Notes under the pieces: generated by a model
What the model saw: the letters and a program-made list of their open reading frames with translations, nothing else
Database searches by the model: none
Told to the model about the DNA's origin: nothing
Assembly (NCBI RefSeq): GCF_004345425.1
Contig: NZ_SLVP01000002.1
Span: 979,747 to 1,043,746, forward strand
Reading direction: 5' to 3'
DNA length: 64,000 nucleotides
DNA from: Paenibacillus sp. BK033
Lineage (GTDB): Bacteria; Bacillota; Bacilli; Paenibacillales; Paenibacillaceae
Part shown: piece after piece, positions 1 through 9,567 of the stretch
Layout: the number at the start of each line of letters is the position of its first letter
Numbering within the stretch: the first letter of the stretch is position 1
Position numbers and translations under genes: made by a program

Positions 1-373
1 CGACAAGGTTCTTGAAGCCGTTCGGATACTTCTCCGTGCTGGGAATCGGCCGGCCGTATTCGTCCATGCTGCCGTTCCAGCCCGCGTCGATATTAATGTA
101 TTCGTAGCCGTGTGCCTGAAGCTTCTCGTGCATCGTATCGGACATCAGCTTGATCTTGTCTTCCGAAATCCAGTTGCCCGACGGGCCGTCGTATACCTGC
201 ATGCTGTAGCTGCTCCAGCCCATGTAAGGCTTTTGCGCCAAGCCGTTGTCGGCTGCCTTCGCGACATTCGTCCCCGGAGGTATGAAGCCGATTTGCGCCA
301 GGACGGCGATGATCAGCAGCATGCCCATCCACGTCCTGCTCCGGCGTTTTGCGTTAACGCTCAATCTTTGCAT
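1..373 (-). CDS. GH27-type alpha-galactosidase-like enzyme, N-terminal part only (cut by window edge)
   Basis: The reading frame runs off the left edge; about 120 N-terminal residues are visible. A signal peptide (basic start, then MGMLLIIAVLAQIGF, cleavage near AKA-AD) is followed by KPYMGWSSYS and the strand YEYINIDAGWNG, which match the start of the GH27 (beta/alpha)8 barrel. GH27 enzymes release terminal alpha-galactose or beta-L-arabinopyranose from plant polymers; which one cannot be told from this part. Start: the ATG at 373 touches AAAGGGG with no spacer, whereas the in-frame TTG at 364 has a 9-base spacer, so TTG 364 may be the true start. It is its own transcription unit, with a terminator (596-645) and a cre site (448-461) upstream. 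Confidence 0.8.
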   Translation of the reverse strand, partial: MQRLSVNAKRRSRTWMGMLLIIAVLAQIGFIPPGTNVAKAADNGLAQKPYMGWSSYSMQVYDGPSGNWISEDKIKLMSDTMHEKLQAHGYEYINIDAGWNGSMDEYGRPIPSTEKYPNGFKNLV

Positions 374-447
374 CCCCTTTACCCAAGTTATTCGGCAGCG
401 CTGTCCGCATCTTATGTAGAGGGTGCTTTCCGATGCGGTCCTACCAA

Positions 448-461
448 TGAAAACGCTTACC
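448..461 (+). promoter_or_regulatory. cre-like site (CcpA operator) upstream of GH27 gene
   Basis: TGAAAACGCTTACC matches the cre consensus TGWAANCGNTNWCA at 13 of 14 positions. It lies about 75 bases upstream of the GH27 start in the 282-base gap after the GH43 gene, which suggests glucose repression of the GH27 gene. Confidence 0.6.
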
Positions 462-588
462 GTACACCTGATTGTAGCGGTCCCCCGTTCGGGAAGGTAG
501 GTACATCTCGGTCGTTTAGCGTACCGATTTCCCGATTTCGGGGGTACAAATGGCCTTTTAATGGACAATTCTTCCTGTACGCTCGCCT

Positions 589-645
589 ATTAGGGGAAAA
601 AAACGCAAACGGGACGCCGCTGAGCCAATGCCCGCATCGTCCCGT
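589..645 (-). terminator. Rho-independent terminator of the ABC-GH43 operon
   Basis: ACGGGACG (609-616) pairs with CGTCCCGT (638-645). Read on the minus strand the hairpin is followed by TTTGCGTTTTTTT, ten bases after the GH43 stop codon. Confidence 0.75.
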
Positions 646-655
646 AACTATTGCT

Positions 656-3187
656 CTATCGATTGGCCAATTCGGCTGCTTGAACCGGACTCAAAGCTCC
701 CTCATACACCTGCAGCTCATCAAGCTGCCCTTTGAACGGGGCATCCCACAAGTTCACGCCAAGGCTGAAAACCGAATCCGTCCCGGTAAAAATATCCGGG
801 AAATTCGAGCCGCTGAATTTCTGCACGCCATTAACGTAAACGGTCAAAGTGCCGTTATCAACGGAATACGCGAGATGCGTCCATTCACCGGTTGGAATCG
901 TAAGTCCCGCGATGCCGTCATACCAGACACCGCTTCCGGACCATACCATCGTATTGTCGCCATTCGGACCCTTTGGCACCAGGCTCACCCAGTTAAAGCC
1001 GTCCTTGGCGCCGAAAAAGGTTGTCGTATAAGTCGTCAGCTGGTCGGGCTTCACCCAAAGCGATACGGAATATTGATTGCCGTCGATCAGCTTGTTAGGC
1101 AGCCGCACGCCGGAATTGCCGTCGAATACGGCAGCTTGACCAACCACGCCTGCCGAATAAGATAACGTACCTCCCGTGTTATCGATCCGGTTGCCGGTAA
1201 CCGACCCCGCTCCAAAGCTGCCGGTCGAGTCGATTACATTATTTTCAAACGAATACTTTGCAGACAGGGAAGCATTCGTGTAAGGAAGGACCGTTAAGGC
1301 GAAGTTCTTTGCTTCCGAAACCGTCCCCTTCTTAACAACCGCCGTTAAATTTACCGTCGCAGCAGTCGAGCCGGAAGCCGGCCGGGTTACAACACCCTCG
1401 GAAGATACAACGGAAGGATTACTGCTAGACCAAGTAATAGATGATTCGCGTGCCCCTTCCAATGGAAGATTCAAATTCGCAATGACGCGGCTTGTATCTC
1501 CTACAGTCAAATCCGCCAGCACATCCTGTACAATCTGCGAGTCCGTCTTCTCCTCCTGCCTGCTGCCCCAGATCGTAACCCCGTCATCAGACATCGCCGT
1601 AAAAGTCATCGCAAACGACTCGGACATCGGATCCCAGCCCTTAACGAACACGCCCTTGTACGTCTTGCCGTCCAGCGTCAGCTCGGCCTCGTTTTGGCCG
1701 TTTGTTTTCCATGTGCCGTTCCCATCGCCCGACACTTTGTTGTTCTTGCCGAGCGTAATATAGCTCGATTCCACGATATCGGCCGTTGTTCTTTTGCCGT
1801 GATTGATAAACTTATAGTCGCCGATCAGATCCTGGCGGTTTACCTTCTCCAGGGATTCTCCCGAATACCTATATGGCGCGGCTACGAGCCAGCCGTCCTT
1901 GTTCATAAACATTTGATGGACGCGAACCTCGTGGACCTCGCCTTTTTGCGGGAATCTGGAATGGAAGACAAGGAACATTTTTCCCGTCTTCGGATCCTGG
2001 TAGAAGGAATTATGCCCCGGCGATACATAGCCGTAGCCGATTCCGGTTCCCGGGTCCCCTACTTCCCTCTTGAACAGGAAGTTGCCCATCAGCTTGTTGC
2101 CAACGGCCGAGTTGTCGGTATCCTCCGCTAGCACCGCGCTTTTCCCTGCCGCATCCACGAATGGACCAAGCGGGTTGTTCGAACGGTACAGTCTCATGTT
2201 ATAGCCGCCGTCCGCCCCTAGCCAGCCGATGGTTTCAAACAAATAGTAGTAGTCCGTATCTTTGTTATAAACCATGTAAGGCCCTTCGCCGGATTTGTAA
2301 TAACCGCCCGCGATCCTGGTGCCGAAATAACGGTCTACCATTCTTCCGTCCTTCGTTACCGAATCCTTGCCCGGATAAATGGCTCTGCCGGTCGCCGGAT
2401 CAATCTGCAGGGTGAAGATGCCGCCCGACCAGGAGCCATAGGACATCCATAGCTTGCCGCTCTTGTCGAACATCAGCTGCGGGTCAATGGCATTCGGATA
2501 GTTGATATTGGCGAACGTTCCGTCCGCATTAAACCAGTTGCCGCTCTCGCCGTCCAGCTTGCCTGCCGAGATCAGTTGCGGAATGTTGGTATTGGTCCAC
2601 TTTTTATTGATGGCGCTGTTTGCGTCATAAGCTTCGTTTGCCGTGAAGCCGGAATACACAAGCGTATCTACGTACGTGTACGGGCCCTCGATATTTTGCG
2701 ATACCGCAAAGCCAATCGCCGAACGGATATACGTCGAAGACGTGCAGTAATAAAGCATATAAGCGCCTTTTGTACCGTCCGCATTGCGGTAGTCGGCATT
2801 CCAGAACACATCCGGCGCCCAGACGGAGAAGCCGCCTTTGCTGTCGGAGTCATTCTCGCCCGCCCATTTGAAGGAAGCGGCCAGATTTTGCGAGAGATTG
2901 CCGTAAAGCACGTTATTAGGTGTCGTATACCCGTTGGTGAAGGTCGTCCAGTTCATCAGATCGGTAGACTTGGCCGCTTCGATATGGGAGCCAAATACGT
3001 AATACGAATCCCCGTCCCGGACGATAGAAGGGTCGTGCACCGACACATCGGTGAAGGCCGGAGCTGCCGGCGCAGCGCCGGAGCCCGGCTTATTTCCCTC
3101 CCCGCTTCCCATCGCGGTAAGCGGCAGGGTTAATGACAATACCAGCGTAAGCATAACAAGCTTTTTCAGCTTCATAGATTCGTGCAA
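656..3187 (-). CDS. Secreted GH43 arabinanase-like enzyme with LamG domain
   Basis: This 843-residue protein has a signal peptide (MKLKKLVMLTLVLSLTLPLT) and a five-blade GH43 domain (about 45-450). The inverting triad is visible as Asp52 in VHDPS, Asp235 in NAIDPQL and Glu301 in KSGEGPY. A small lipocalin-like beta domain follows (about 455-550, GDYKFINHGK), as in extracellular endo-alpha-1,5-arabinanases of the AbnB type, then an atrophied Ig-like domain (about 555-640) and a C-terminal LamG/concanavalin-like domain (about 645-840) that probably binds polysaccharide. Endo-arabinanase is the best call; activity on another arabinose or xylose polymer is possible. Start: TTG at 3187 lies six to seven bases after AGGGGAG; ATG 3175 is the alternative. 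It is the last gene of the operon with the importer upstream, gap 20 bases. Confidence 0.85.
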   Translation of the reverse strand: MHESMKLKKLVMLTLVLSLTLPLTAMGSGEGNKPGSGAAPAAPAFTDVSVHDPSIVRDGDSYYVFGSHIEAAKSTDLMNWTTFTNGYTTPNNVLYGNLSQNLAASFKWAGENDSDSKGGFSVWAPDVFWNADYRNADGTKGAYMLYYCTSSTYIRSAIGFAVSQNIEGPYTYVDTLVYSGFTANEAYDANSAINKKWTNTNIPQLISAGKLDGESGNWFNADGTFANINYPNAIDPQLMFDKSGKLWMSYGSWSGGIFTLQIDPATGRAIYPGKDSVTKDGRMVDRYFGTRIAGGYYKSGEGPYMVYNKDTDYYYLFETIGWLGADGGYNMRLYRSNNPLGPFVDAAGKSAVLAEDTDNSAVGNKLMGNFLFKREVGDPGTGIGYGYVSPGHNSFYQDPKTGKMFLVFHSRFPQKGEVHEVRVHQMFMNKDGWLVAAPYRYSGESLEKVNRQDLIGDYKFINHGKRTTADIVESSYITLGKNNKVSGDGNGTWKTNGQNEAELTLDGKTYKGVFVKGWDPMSESFAMTFTAMSDDGVTIWGSRQEEKTDSQIVQDVLADLTVGDTSRVIANLNLPLEGARESSITWSSSNPSVVSSEGVVTRPASGSTAATVNLTAVVKKGTVSEAKNFALTVLPYTNASLSAKYSFENNVIDSTGSFGAGSVTGNRIDNTGGTLSYSAGVVGQAAVFDGNSGVRLPNKLIDGNQYSVSLWVKPDQLTTYTTTFFGAKDGFNWVSLVPKGPNGDNTMVWSGSGVWYDGIAGLTIPTGEWTHLAYSVDNGTLTVYVNGVQKFSGSNFPDIFTGTDSVFSLGVNLWDAPFKGQLDELQVYEGALSPVQAAELANR

Positions 3188-3207
3188 GCTCCTCTCCCCT
3201 TATGGAA

Positions 3208-4107
3208 TCATCCTTTTACGGAACCAATCATGACCCCTTTCTCGAAATATTTTTGCAGGAACGGGTACAGCATAAGAATCGGCAGAGAAGACACGATAAT
3301 AACGCCGTATTTGATCTGGTCGGCATATCGCTGGGCGTAACCGCCCGATGCCGCGCCGCCGCCCGTACCCGCTCCGTTCTGGAATACCTGGTTGGACAGC
3401 AGAATATCCCTTAGCACGATTTGCAGCGGCTGCAGATTATTGTCCCGGATATAGATCAAGCCGGTAAAGAAATCATTCCAGTGTCCGACCAGGTAATATA
3501 ACCCGATAACCGAGATCAAAGCCTTGGACAATGGCAAAGCGACCTTGGCGAAATACGTGAAATGCGAGCAGCCGTCCATCACCGCCGCCTCGTAAAGCTC
3601 AGCGGGCAGCGCGGTCTCGAAGAACGTGCGGGCTATAATCAGATAGAAGATATTCACGCAAAAAGGCAGGATAAATACCCAGAACGTATTCGTAATATGA
3701 AGATCCTTCATCAGCAGGTAGGTCGGGATCAGTCCGCCGTTAAAAAACATCGTGACGACAAAGAGAAACATAATCGGACGTCTCGCTTTGAATTCCTTCC
3801 GCGACAGCACGTAAGCGGCCGGCATCGTAAACAGCATGTTGACCAGCGTTCCAAGCAAGGTGTAAAACAACGTATTCCGGTAGCCGGTCCATACCCGGCT
3901 GTCCTGGAAAATCTCTTTATAGCCGAACAGGCTTGTGCCCTTCGGAAAAAACAGCACCTTCCCGGTCGACACGAGCGTTGAATCGCTAAACGAGGCAATC
4001 ACGATGAAATAGAGCGGATATAAGATAATGACGAATATAACCGCGCATAACGCGTAAAGCGCGATATGAAAGGCGAGCTCGCTCCCTTTCAAGCCTTTGA
4101 GCGCCAT
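3208..4107 (-). CDS. Carbohydrate ABC importer permease, LplC/YtcP type
   Basis: A 299-residue inner permease with six predicted membrane spans. The ATPase-contact (EAA) loop is visible as YEAAVMDGCSHFTYFAKVAL, and the C-terminus reads FEKGVMIGSVKG, typical of LplC/YtcP-type permeases that import oligosaccharides. The start ATG follows AGGAGGG by eight bases. It lies 17 bases after the partner permease and 20 bases before the GH43 gene, so all are co-transcribed. No ATPase gene is present in the operon, as is usual for this family, which shares an MsmX-like ATPase encoded elsewhere. The substrate is inferred to be arabino-oligosaccharide from the neighbouring enzyme. Confidence 0.9.
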   Translation of the reverse strand: MALKGLKGSELAFHIALYALCAVIFVIILYPLYFIVIASFSDSTLVSTGKVLFFPKGTSLFGYKEIFQDSRVWTGYRNTLFYTLLGTLVNMLFTMPAAYVLSRKEFKARRPIMFLFVVTMFFNGGLIPTYLLMKDLHITNTFWVFILPFCVNIFYLIIARTFFETALPAELYEAAVMDGCSHFTYFAKVALPLSKALISVIGLYYLVGHWNDFFTGLIYIRDNNLQPLQIVLRDILLSNQVFQNGAGTGGGAASGGYAQRYADQIKYGVIIVSSLPILMLYPFLQKYFEKGVMIGSVKG

Positions 4108-4124
4108 ATGGCATCCCTCCTTCC

Positions 4125-5039
4125 TTAGTATAGGCTTGTATTGGACATTTTCTTGGAAGCCGCGTTCATCCCAAACAGGAAGACAAAGTTGATCAGCGTA
4201 TTAAACAAACCGATCGCGGAAGCATAGCTGAACTGATTGGACACAATGCCGATTTTGTAAACATACGTGGCGATAACCTCCGAGACCGGCAGGTTCAGAG
4301 CGTTTTGCATCAGGAAGATTTTCTCGAAGCCCGTGCTTAGAATATTGCCCATGCTCAGAATAAACAAAATAATAATAGTAGGAACCAGCGCCGGAAGATC
4401 GACATACCGGATCATCTTCATTCTGCTCGCGCCGTCAATCTTCGCAGAGTCATAGAGCTGCGGATCAACCGTAGACAAGGCAGCCAAATAAATAATGCTG
4501 TTCCAGCCGCAATGCTGCCATATATCCGACAGGACGTAGACCGGGATAAAGGTATTGGTCGAGGCAATCAGGTTGATATCGCCAAGCCCCAGCCCCTTCA
4601 TCATATGGCCAACAACGCCGGTCTCCGGCGACATCAGCACGTTCATCATGCCCACGAGGACGATAATCGAAATGAAATGCGGCAGATAAACCGTCGTCTG
4701 CATCACATTTTTAAACCTTTTGCGCCGTATTTGATTCAGAATCAACGCCAGAATAATAGGCGCCGGAAACCCGACGATAATGGTTGCCAGGCTGATGAGG
4801 AACGTGTTGCGCATCAGATCGGTGAACAGATAGCTGTCAATGAACTGCTTGAAGTAATCGATGCCCCTCCAGGCGCCGCCGGTTAGGCCCTTCGTAAAAT
4901 CGAAATCCTTGAAAGCCAGCTGAATGCCGTACATCGGTATATAGTTAAAGATCAGAACAACGGCGATCGCGGGCGCAATCATAATCCACAGCTGATAATC
5001 CCGTCTTAATGCCCGGAGTCCTCCTCCTAATAATCGCAT
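4125..5039 (-). CDS. Carbohydrate ABC importer permease, LplB type
   Basis: About 304 residues with six membrane spans, beginning RRDYQLWIMIAPAIAVVLIF. The EAA loop is YDSAKIDGASRMKMIRYVDL. LplB/YteP-type permeases pair with an LplC-type partner to form the membrane channel of oligosaccharide importers. The frame is open up to an ATG at 5075, but the ATG at 5039 is preferred because GGGAGG sits ten bases before it. It lies between the binding lipoprotein and the LplC-type permease. Confidence 0.9.
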   Translation of the reverse strand: MRLLGGGLRALRRDYQLWIMIAPAIAVVLIFNYIPMYGIQLAFKDFDFTKGLTGGAWRGIDYFKQFIDSYLFTDLMRNTFLISLATIIVGFPAPIILALILNQIRRKRFKNVMQTTVYLPHFISIIVLVGMMNVLMSPETGVVGHMMKGLGLGDINLIASTNTFIPVYVLSDIWQHCGWNSIIYLAALSTVDPQLYDSAKIDGASRMKMIRYVDLPALVPTIIILFILSMGNILSTGFEKIFLMQNALNLPVSEVIATYVYKIGIVSNQFSYASAIGLFNTLINFVFLFGMNAASKKMSNTSLY

Positions 5040-5110
5040 CGGCCGATAACCTCCCTTGCCAGCCGGAGCCGGCATACCCCGTCAAGCGGCATGCCGAATT
5101 CCGCGGTTCG

Positions 5111-6739
5111 TTATTGCTTTTTGTATTCGTCGTAGTACTTCTGCATAATCTCAAGATTCTGCTTCAAACCGGCTTTTTCGCTTTCCTTGACATAGCTGTC
5201 CCATTCCCCTTCAACGCCGCCTTTTGTTACCCATTTCGCGAAATTCGTATTCGCCAGGTTCATGACGTTGGTGTTGTTCAGTCCCATGGTGCTGTTGTCG
5301 GCGCTCGAATATTTCAGAAAGGTAGGGAACACGTCGTTATCCGCGTCGATCTGAATCGCGTCAATCGGCTTCGATTGCTCCAGAACCTCCTGCATATCCT
5401 TGCCCAGCGTGAGCTGAAGCGAATCCGGAATATAGAACGCTCCGTTATCCGCCATCGTGGATGTCCATTTCCATGTGCCGGGATCCATCTTGGAGTCGGC
5501 CGGCGGCAGCACGCTGTAGCTTCCGTCGCCGTTATCCTTAATATTGGGTCCAAGGGAGCCGAACAGAACCTGCATGCCCATGTCCGGCGCATAAAGCTCG
5601 TTTATAAACCGCATAATGGCGTCTTTGTTTTTCGATTTGGCCGATACGACAAGCTGATTAACCCCATAGTTCAAGGAATTGTAATCATAGCTCCACGATA
5701 CGCTGCTGTCTGGCGTTGCCTTAAGCGGCGACATCGAGGTGTATTGCGGCGCAAGCTGCTCGCCAAAGCGGTCGGAAGCCACCCAGCCCATCGTAAAGCC
5801 AACCTTCGCCGTATCCCCTTCACCCCTGGCAACGGACTGGTATTTCGTATAATCATGCGTGAATACCTCCGGATTAATCAGGCCGGCTTTATACAGCTTG
5901 TTCAGAAAAACAACCAGCTGTTTGTAGCGATCATCGACCAGATAGTTCTTCACGACGCCGTCCTCCACGAAATAACCTTGCGGGCTGCCGTCGGTCAGCG
6001 TCATGCCTTCTCCGCCGAGAAGATAAGCCGGATTGAAATAACCGCCTATTCCGCCAGGCCAATCCATAGGAATCTCGTCGTTCGGATCTCCGTTGCCGTT
6101 AGCGTCCTTCTCTTTGAACGCTACAAGCACATCGTACAGCTCATCCCAGGTTGTCGGCATTTGGAGGCCCAAGTTATCCAGCCATTTCTGATTAATGTAT
6201 TGGCGGGTAGCCGTGGATGGCCAATACCGCTGGTATTTCGGCAGACCGTAAATTTTGCCGTCCGGCTGCTCCGCGATTTTCTTCGTCTCCGGCTTGGCGT
6301 CAAACATCGCCTGAACGTTAGGCAGCTTATCCAGCATGCCCGACAGATCCTGAAACAGCCCTTGGAATTGCGCCATATCCGCATCCGTAATGACGTTAGG
6401 ACCGATAAAGAGATCCGGCACATCTCCGCTTGCCAGCAGCGTTCCTTTCTTCTGGTCCCAGTCGGCCGTAATTTCCTGCCAATCAATCTCAACGCCGGCC
6501 TTCTCCTCCACCTGCTGCAGCCATTCCATATCCTTAAGTGGTTTCGTCAAAGCATGTTTGGTCATAATCGCCGTAAGCTTTACTTTCTTGCCGCTATTGC
6601 CGCCGCTGCCGGCGGAGCCGTCCGCCGCAGGACTGCTTCCCGTATTGCTTCCGCCCGAATTCGAGTTGCTGCTGCACGCCGACATAATGGTCGTTGCAGC
6701 AAGCATGACGGTAATGATGCCGACTACTTTCTTCCGCAT
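5111..6739 (-). CDS. Solute-binding lipoprotein of carbohydrate ABC importer, LplA type
   Basis: A 542-residue extracellular binding protein. The signal peptide ends in the lipobox IMSAC with Cys22 as the lipid-anchored residue, followed by a Ser/Gly/Asn-rich linker (about 23-50). The rest is a two-lobe family 1 solute-binding fold, with VDWQ/PDLF-type segments and GKIYGLPKYQ common to LplA-like proteins. It captures oligosaccharides outside the membrane for the two permeases downstream (gap to the annotated LplB start about 70 bases). It is the first gene of the operon; GAGGGGG precedes its ATG. Two cre-like sites lie upstream. Confidence 0.9.
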   Translation of the reverse strand: MRKKVVGIITVMLAATTIMSACSSNSNSGGSNTGSSPAADGSAGSGGNSGKKVKLTAIMTKHALTKPLKDMEWLQQVEEKAGVEIDWQEITADWDQKKGTLLASGDVPDLFIGPNVITDADMAQFQGLFQDLSGMLDKLPNVQAMFDAKPETKKIAEQPDGKIYGLPKYQRYWPSTATRQYINQKWLDNLGLQMPTTWDELYDVLVAFKEKDANGNGDPNDEIPMDWPGGIGGYFNPAYLLGGEGMTLTDGSPQGYFVEDGVVKNYLVDDRYKQLVVFLNKLYKAGLINPEVFTHDYTKYQSVARGEGDTAKVGFTMGWVASDRFGEQLAPQYTSMSPLKATPDSSVSWSYDYNSLNYGVNQLVVSAKSKNKDAIMRFINELYAPDMGMQVLFGSLGPNIKDNGDGSYSVLPPADSKMDPGTWKWTSTMADNGAFYIPDSLQLTLGKDMQEVLEQSKPIDAIQIDADNDVFPTFLKYSSADNSTMGLNNTNVMNLANTNFAKWVTKGGVEGEWDSYVKESEKAGLKQNLEIMQKYYDEYKKQ

Positions 6740-7079
6740 GTAATTGCCCCCTCAATTCAATTAATAAGATGGCAGCCGCATCGAAAGCCGATGCGCCGCA
6801 CCGAGGCGTCGCCGCCCGGTACATCCACACTAATCGGTACGGCGGTATACCGTATACGGACAGTTTTCGAACGGTTGGCATTTTTTGAAAGCGTTTAACT
6901 AACCGCCGGTGAAAACGCTTCGATTTTTGCTTGTTCAATTATTGTGGATGTTCAAAAAATGCCGCTTGCCAGGCGCAGAAGGCTGATTCTTGGCTGGAAG
7001 AGAGCCATTTTATTGCTAGGGCAACAACAAAGCCTGCCGAGCGATTCGGCAGGCTTGCCAGCGATGCAGGTGCAGCATG
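6740..7079. promoter_or_regulatory. 340-base control region of the first ABC-GH43 operon
   Basis: Two cre-like sites, TGAAAGCGTTTAAC (6886-6899) and TGAAAACGCTTCGA (6910-6923), lie 24 bases apart, about 150-185 bases upstream of the binding-protein start. Closer to the gene, GTATACCGTATAC (6845-6857) is a 13-base near-palindrome that could bind the AraC-type regulator encoded just upstream. The far end holds that regulator's terminator (7030-7056). No clear -35/-10 pair could be assigned. Confidence 0.5.
7018..7056 (-). terminator. Terminator of the AraC-type regulator gene
   Basis: AAGCCTGCCGA (7030-7040) pairs with TTCGGCAGGCTT (7045-7056), loop of four bases. On the minus strand it is followed by TTTGTTGTTG, a modest T-rich tail, 24 bases after the stop codon. 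Confidence 0.65.
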
Positions 7080-9359
7080 TCAGGAAATAAGCTTATGCGT
7101 TTCCCGGTATTGCCCGGGCGTCGTGCCTACGATTTTTTTGAAGCAACGGATAAAGCTCGACGTATTGGAGAAGCCCGTTTGCTGGGCAACGCCTTCCAAG
7201 GTCTGGTTCGTCGTCCTGAGCAGCTGAATAGAGGTTTGTATGCGGAATAAATCGATGTATTCTTTAAAGTTCTGGCCCATCGTTTTCTTGAAGTGATGGC
7301 TGAAGTTGGACGGCGACATGGCAAAATGGTCCGCAATCAGCTGAAGGGAGAAATCAGGGTTTAACCCCCTATTCTCGATAAAGCGCGTAATGTCGTCCCG
7401 GGATGCATTTCGGACAGGCTGCAAGGTATTCTGGATCATGAGGCATAACCGCTCGCAGCTGTCCCGGACGATATCGGCCATCTGCTCCACCGTATACCGG
7501 AACTGGTAAGCCGTATCCGTAAGCCGGAGCAGGACATCGTCCTCCGGGCTAAATCGCTGCAGCCCGTTAAGCAAGGCGCTCACCGTGTTAATATAAACGC
7601 TTCGGACCATATGCGGCGGCATTCCCGCGCTGCTCATCTGGGCTATGATACGGTCCGTAATGGAGCGTACCGCGCCGGCATCATTTTTCAAAATCGACAA
7701 CTCGAGCGATTGCAGCAGCTCCGCGTAGTAGGATACGGAGCCGGCTTTTGGCGTCTCTATTTCATCGAAGACGATAACCGGACTGCCTCCGCGCAGCTGA
7801 AGATGCTCCATTGCCCGAATCGCCTGCAGATAAGCGACGTGAACGGCTTCTGCCCGTTCGGGCTTGCTCGAGGTCCCTATGCCGATATAGACCTTTGCCC
7901 CTGTCCGGTCTTCCAGCTGCCTGCCGGTATCCTCCAAATACGGCTTTATCGCAAAGCCTGCCTCGTGGGAGCAGACGTATATCATTTCGTGACTGTAAAT
8001 GCTCTTTAGAAAATACCCGGTACTCTCGCTTGGCTGCTCCGCCTCCATTGTTCTCAAAAACTCTGCTGCCCGGCAATCCGTCCCGTCACCGCTCTTCGGA
8101 GATTCGATCGACATTACGGCAACGGCAACCGCTTCGTGCGGGAATGCTATGCCGTACGAAGCCGCCTGCCTCGTAAACGCTTCGTCATTGCCCGCTTTCC
8201 CGCTTACCAATTCCAGCAGCATATGATCCCGAAGCACCGGCATCGTCTGCTTCACTCTCGCATCAAGGGAGGTATTCACGGACACAAGCTCGCCAAGAGC
8301 GAAAGAGATCATTTCGAATTCGTTCATGGGCTTCCTGCCGCCGGTCTCGAACAAATTGGAAGCAAAATCCACAATCCGCTTAATCGGCTGATAGTTCCGG
8401 CGGATCGCCACGTAGATGATAAGAAATTCGAGCAGCAGCATGATGCCAATCAGAAGAACGGTATTGCGCTGGATCGTCTGAATGCCCTGCAGCATCTCGG
8501 TTACAGGCAGGACGCTCACATACTGCCAGCCGTTCTTGTCGGACACGGTATGCGAGATAATGTAAGAGCGGCCGTCTTTCTCGTAAAAGCCCGCTCCCTT
8601 GCCGCTCTTATCCAATCCGCTCAGGAAGCTTTGCACTTCGTTAGTGGGTATGTACGATCCTTTCCTGGAGGTGAGCAGAGGAACGCCCTCTCCATCCAGT
8701 ATAAAGAAGTCTCCGCTGTACATCTCCGACATCGAGTTCAGCATCCGGATAATCGTATCCTCGCGGACCATAATGAGTACCGCTCCCGGCGTCTCGTAGC
8801 CGCCAATCGGAAGCGGCAGAGCGAAGGTAAGCATGCGGACATGATTGCTGCCCGGAATGATGACATCCTCAACCGGCCGAACTAACGTCCCCTTCAAATG
8901 ATTCAGCTCGTTAAACATATTCGGCCAGTCTTTATAGTAATAGCCGATGCCCGGCTTGCCGAAGTCGCCCGCATTGTAAGCGCTTCCTGTTTTGGCGAAT
9001 AAATAGCCCATACTCTCGATATAAAGCAGGGTGTTGTCGATAAAGCCGTCCGTGGCATTGTATTTGCGCATTTCGTTTGCGATTTGCACGCGTTGGTAGT
9101 CAATGTCTTCGGCGTTGTACAATTTGATTTCCCTGTTTTTCAACAGCTCGAACGGCAGATTGTATACATAACGCGTAAACGTATCCATCGATGTCCTTAC
9201 CTGCTCCGTAAGATGCGTATTCCAGTCCATCTCCTTCTGCTTGACGACCGCCGTGGAGTGGGGATAATAGTAGATCAAAATAATCAAGAGCGGGAACAGC
9301 AATACCAGAAAGTAGGAGACGAGATGCTGGATCAGCAGATTCATACGGCTTCTTTTCAT
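7080..9359 (-). CDS. Membrane-bound AraC-family transcriptional regulator with extracytoplasmic sensor
   Basis: 759 residues in three parts: an N-terminal membrane span (about 13-31), an outside sensor region of about 260 residues (Cache-like in layout), a second span (about 297-318, LLIGIMLLLEFLIIYVAI), then a cytoplasmic part ending in an AraC double helix-turn-helix (about 657-759; SLQLIADHFAMSPSNFSHHF and LEGVAQQTGFSNTSSFIRCF). There is no kinase or receiver domain, so this one-component protein senses an external signal and binds DNA while anchored. It lies directly upstream of the ABC-GH43 operon in the same direction but with its own terminator, and probably activates that operon in response to released oligosaccharides (inference). 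Confidence 0.85.
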   Translation of the reverse strand: MKRSRMNLLIQHLVSYFLVLLFPLLIILIYYYPHSTAVVKQKEMDWNTHLTEQVRTSMDTFTRYVYNLPFELLKNREIKLYNAEDIDYQRVQIANEMRKYNATDGFIDNTLLYIESMGYLFAKTGSAYNAGDFGKPGIGYYYKDWPNMFNELNHLKGTLVRPVEDVIIPGSNHVRMLTFALPLPIGGYETPGAVLIMVREDTIIRMLNSMSEMYSGDFFILDGEGVPLLTSRKGSYIPTNEVQSFLSGLDKSGKGAGFYEKDGRSYIISHTVSDKNGWQYVSVLPVTEMLQGIQTIQRNTVLLIGIMLLLEFLIIYVAIRRNYQPIKRIVDFASNLFETGGRKPMNEFEMISFALGELVSVNTSLDARVKQTMPVLRDHMLLELVSGKAGNDEAFTRQAASYGIAFPHEAVAVAVMSIESPKSGDGTDCRAAEFLRTMEAEQPSESTGYFLKSIYSHEMIYVCSHEAGFAIKPYLEDTGRQLEDRTGAKVYIGIGTSSKPERAEAVHVAYLQAIRAMEHLQLRGGSPVIVFDEIETPKAGSVSYYAELLQSLELSILKNDAGAVRSITDRIIAQMSSAGMPPHMVRSVYINTVSALLNGLQRFSPEDDVLLRLTDTAYQFRYTVEQMADIVRDSCERLCLMIQNTLQPVRNASRDDITRFIENRGLNPDFSLQLIADHFAMSPSNFSHHFKKTMGQNFKEYIDLFRIQTSIQLLRTTNQTLEGVAQQTGFSNTSSFIRCFKKIVGTTPGQYRETHKLIS

Positions 9360-9567
9360 CGCAACGCCACCTTTCGCCTTGCCAACTCAAACGATGGGAA
9401 AAGTCTCAATAATTGCTTTATTATACCACCCCGGACAAAAGCAGACTACCGTCCAAAGCAGCAATTGAAGGATTTCCCGCGATCCCCCGACGGAATAAGA
9501 AAGGATTAATTTGGAAAAATAGATGATAACTGTTCAAAAAATTCATCATGGGAATTGCGAGGTTAAG

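Noticed and set aside
5009-6898. A 629-codon open frame on the plus strand
   Set aside because: It lies antisense to the solute-binding lipoprotein gene, has no ribosome site or recognisable domain, and its protein is full of Arg and His, as expected from the reverse strand of a real gene.
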